A stretch of DNA of 64,000 nucleotides from Granulicella aggregans. GTDB taxonomy: Bacteria; Acidobacteriota; Terriglobia; Terriglobales; Acidobacteriaceae. This document shows positions 62,262 through 64,000 of this stretch, piece by piece. The position numbers were made by a program, and so were the translations under genes. Position 1 is the first letter of the stretch. Each line of letters opens with the position of its first letter. Below the pieces are notes generated by a model. The model made no database searches, was not told where the DNA came from, and worked only from the letters and a program-made list of their open reading frames with translations. The stretch covers positions 1 to 64,000 of the forward strand of contig NZ_JAGSYE010000001.1 in assembly GCF_025685565.1 (NCBI RefSeq), given 5' to 3'.

Positions 62262-64000
62262 TGGGCGCAAAATCAATTACCCTTGGAAACATGGCGGATT
62301 CGGCCACAGACACACCTCCGGGCGGTGAGGGGTTTTATGCGTTTCCGCTGACTCCGGGGCAGAGGGGCATGTGGCCGCAGGGGCTCACTACCCTTGGCGA
62401 CCGCCGCTGCAACGGGGCCTTCCGGATGCAGATCGCCGGCGAGGTCGATGCCGCCGTCCTTGAGGCATCTTTGCGAGCTGTCGCGATGCGCCAGGAGATG
62501 CTGCGAACTTCTTTCAAGCTGTCCAACGGAGAGCCAATCCAGGTCGTCTCGCCCTCCTTCGATCTCTCGATTGAAGTGGTGGACCTGACCTCAGTTGCCG
62601 AGTCTGCACGAAGCCTTCTGGTCGACGAGATCTCAACGCAGGAGGCCCAGCAGACCTTCGACCTCACGCTGGGCGTGCCACTGCGGGTCAAGCTACTCCG
62701 GCTCGAAGAGAAGCAGTCGCTCCTCACGATCACCGCACACCAGATTATCTGCGATGGATGGTCGGTCGGCATCCTGATGCAGGAGCTATCCGAAGCCTAT
62801 AACGCTCTTTCAGCGGGCGACCCATCTCCGCTGCACGATCTCGACTTCCAGTATGGCGATTATGTGGCCTGGCAAGGGGAGAACCAGTCGGCACCTGCCA
62901 CCCGAAGCCAGTTGGACTATTGGAAGAAACAATTGGCCCGGGCACCCCAGCTTTCTGTGTCGTTCGATAAGAACGTATCCGCCGACATGATGGAGGCGGG
63001 GATCGTATCGGCGCTCCTCCCGCGCGAGCTGACCGATGACCTTCTTGATCTCGCGAAGTCCGAAAACGCGACTTTCTACGTAGTGACGATGGCCGCCTGC
63101 ATGCTGCTGCTTTCGCGCTACACCGGGCTGAGCGACATTGCCCTGCGCACCCCGCTGGCTGGGCGAAACCGGGTTGAGTTTGAGCCGATCATCGGGCAGT
63201 TCGTCAATCAGGTAATCATTCGCAATGATCTGCGCGGAGCGAGCACGGTCTCTGATCTTCTGGCCCAGGTCCGCGACAACGTCTGGGACGCGTTAGCGAA
63301 TCAGGAAATCGCCTTTGAAGAGGTGATGGAGGCAATTCCGGTTCCCCACAAAAGCGCACTTGACCTCTTCCGGATCAACTTCGTCTGCCAGAAGGAGTAC
63401 GGACGAAACGGGCCGTCCGAGTTCAAGCTGGGCGAAGCAGCGATGATCACGATGCCATCAAAGTCTCAGGGTGCGCTTTATGACCTGAACTTTTTCCTGG
63501 TGCAGCGTGAGATCGGCTGGCGTTTATCGCTTGAATATAAGGCAGGGTTGTACACTCAAGAGACGGCGGAGAGCCTTCTCCTGCATTTTCAGGAGGTTCT
63601 CCGGTTTCTCGCGAAGCGCGGGAATCAGAAGCTGGCGGAGTTGGTGTTGTCTCCCACGGAGTCACTCACAAAGCGGACGATTGAAGATGCGGGCCATGGA
63701 GTTGGCAACAACGCCGGGGATGCCTTCTCTGCGCTTGAGGACGAGCCTTCGTCGCAGGTGATCGCCATGCCCGGCAGCCTGGCGCAGGAGCGATTCTGGA
63801 CGCTCTCCCAGCTCGATCCGACAAACCCCTCCTTTCATGTACCCGTAGTCATGCAGATCGCAGGACAGCTCTCGTCGGAGGTGCTGGCAAAATCGTTCCA
63901 ACTGTTGATCGACCGGCATGAGTCGCTGAGGACCACCTTCAACGAACGCGACGGAGAGTTTCTCCAGGTCATTCATCCGAGCTATAGGGTTTCACTTCCG
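62261..64000 (+). CDS. NRPS with tandem condensation domains (3' end outside window)
   Basis: Open for 580 codons to the window end; starts at an ATG that shares a base with the preceding stop (TGATG). Residues about 25-470 form one condensation domain (PLTPGQRGMWPQGL at its start, YGDYVAWQ, IGQFVNQVIIRNDL). Its core motif reads HQIICDG (160-166) instead of HHxxxDG, so the catalytic second His is Gln. At about residue 506 a second condensation domain opens with SLAQERFWTLSQLDPTNPSF and runs off the edge. No A or PCP lies between them. The first domain may be inactive or structural; the second should condense onto a module encoded beyond the window. Confidence 0.9.
   Translation, partial: MGAKSITLGNMADSATDTPPGGEGFYAFPLTPGQRGMWPQGLTTLGDRRCNGAFRMQIAGEVDAAVLEASLRAVAMRQEMLRTSFKLSNGEPIQVVSPSFDLSIEVVDLTSVAESARSLLVDEISTQEAQQTFDLTLGVPLRVKLLRLEEKQSLLTITAHQIICDGWSVGILMQELSEAYNALSAGDPSPLHDLDFQYGDYVAWQGENQSAPATRSQLDYWKKQLARAPQLSVSFDKNVSADMMEAGIVSALLPRELTDDLLDLAKSENATFYVVTMAACMLLLSRYTGLSDIALRTPLAGRNRVEFEPIIGQFVNQVIIRNDLRGASTVSDLLAQVRDNVWDALANQEIAFEEVMEAIPVPHKSALDLFRINFVCQKEYGRNGPSEFKLGEAAMITMPSKSQGALYDLNFFLVQREIGWRLSLEYKAGLYTQETAESLLLHFQEVLRFLAKRGNQKLAELVLSPTESLTKRTIEDAGHGVGNNAGDAFSALEDEPSSQVIAMPGSLAQERFWTLSQLDPTNPSFHVPVVMQIAGQLSSEVLAKSFQLLIDRHESLRTTFNERDGEFLQVIHPSYRVSLP

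Overview
The window looks like chromosome from an Acidobacteriota bacterium of the Terriglobia type (Terriglobus/Granulicella/Edaphobacter relatives). This is inferred from the GC-rich coding, a large Oar-like TonB-dependent receptor with an N-terminal carboxypeptidase-regulatory domain, very long secreted proteins built from Ig-like and fibronectin repeats, a myo-inositol oxygenase and a Tad pilus locus. No marker gene such as 16S rRNA is present, so the assignment is not proven.

Layout. 1-6.9 kb: a minus-strand tRNA-Ser(GCT), then a four-gene efflux operon (TolC-type channel, YtcA-like small lipoprotein, HlyD/MdtN-like adaptor, FUSC/MdtO-like pump) and a GH43-like secreted glycosidase. 6.9-10.5 kb: a putative PD-(D/E)XK-type nuclease divergent from dinB, an FAH-family hydrolase and a small beta-barrel protein. 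10.5-18.8 kb: two translationally coupled giant surface proteins on the minus strand, one with Ig-like repeats and a seven-bladed FG-GAP propeller, the other with a near-perfect 270-bp fibronectin-III repeat array. 19-24 kb: an inositol/sugar-acid module of myo-inositol oxygenase, divergent from a small membrane peptide, GRP-type sugar transporter, LacI regulator and MHS-family MFS transporter, with two related palindromes in the shared promoter region that look like the LacI operators. 24-27 kb: two tandem paralogous ArnT/PMT-like membrane proteins. 27-35.4 kb (minus strand): a Tad/Flp pilus operon, flp-tadV-rcpC-rcpA-tadZ-tadA-tadB-tadC, followed by a 31-residue membrane peptide and a DUF192 gene. 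36-40 kb: an acyl carrier protein, an SGNH lipoprotein, an Imm-like protein, an NAD-dependent epimerase/reductase and an alpha-oxoamine synthase (serine palmitoyltransferase-like), a set that resembles bacterial sphingolipid genes. 40-46 kb: TonB-dependent receptor, Rieske oxygenase and NCS2-like permease. 46-50 kb: glpK-glpF-glpD for glycerol use.

50.3 kb to the end: a biosynthetic gene cluster that runs off the window. It holds a type II thioesterase, an Sfp-type phosphopantetheinyl transferase, an A-PCP initiation module whose binding-pocket code reads as threonine, a 2682-residue hybrid with order KS-AT-ACP-aminotransferase-C-A-PCP (second A domain glycine-like), and a third, truncated synthetase that starts with two consecutive condensation domains, the first lacking the catalytic histidine. 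Read co-linearly, it would extend threonine by one malonate, aminate the beta-carbon to give a vicinal diamino acid, and then add glycine. This is the most unusual system in the window. Domain order and motif residues were read directly; substrates and product are inferred.
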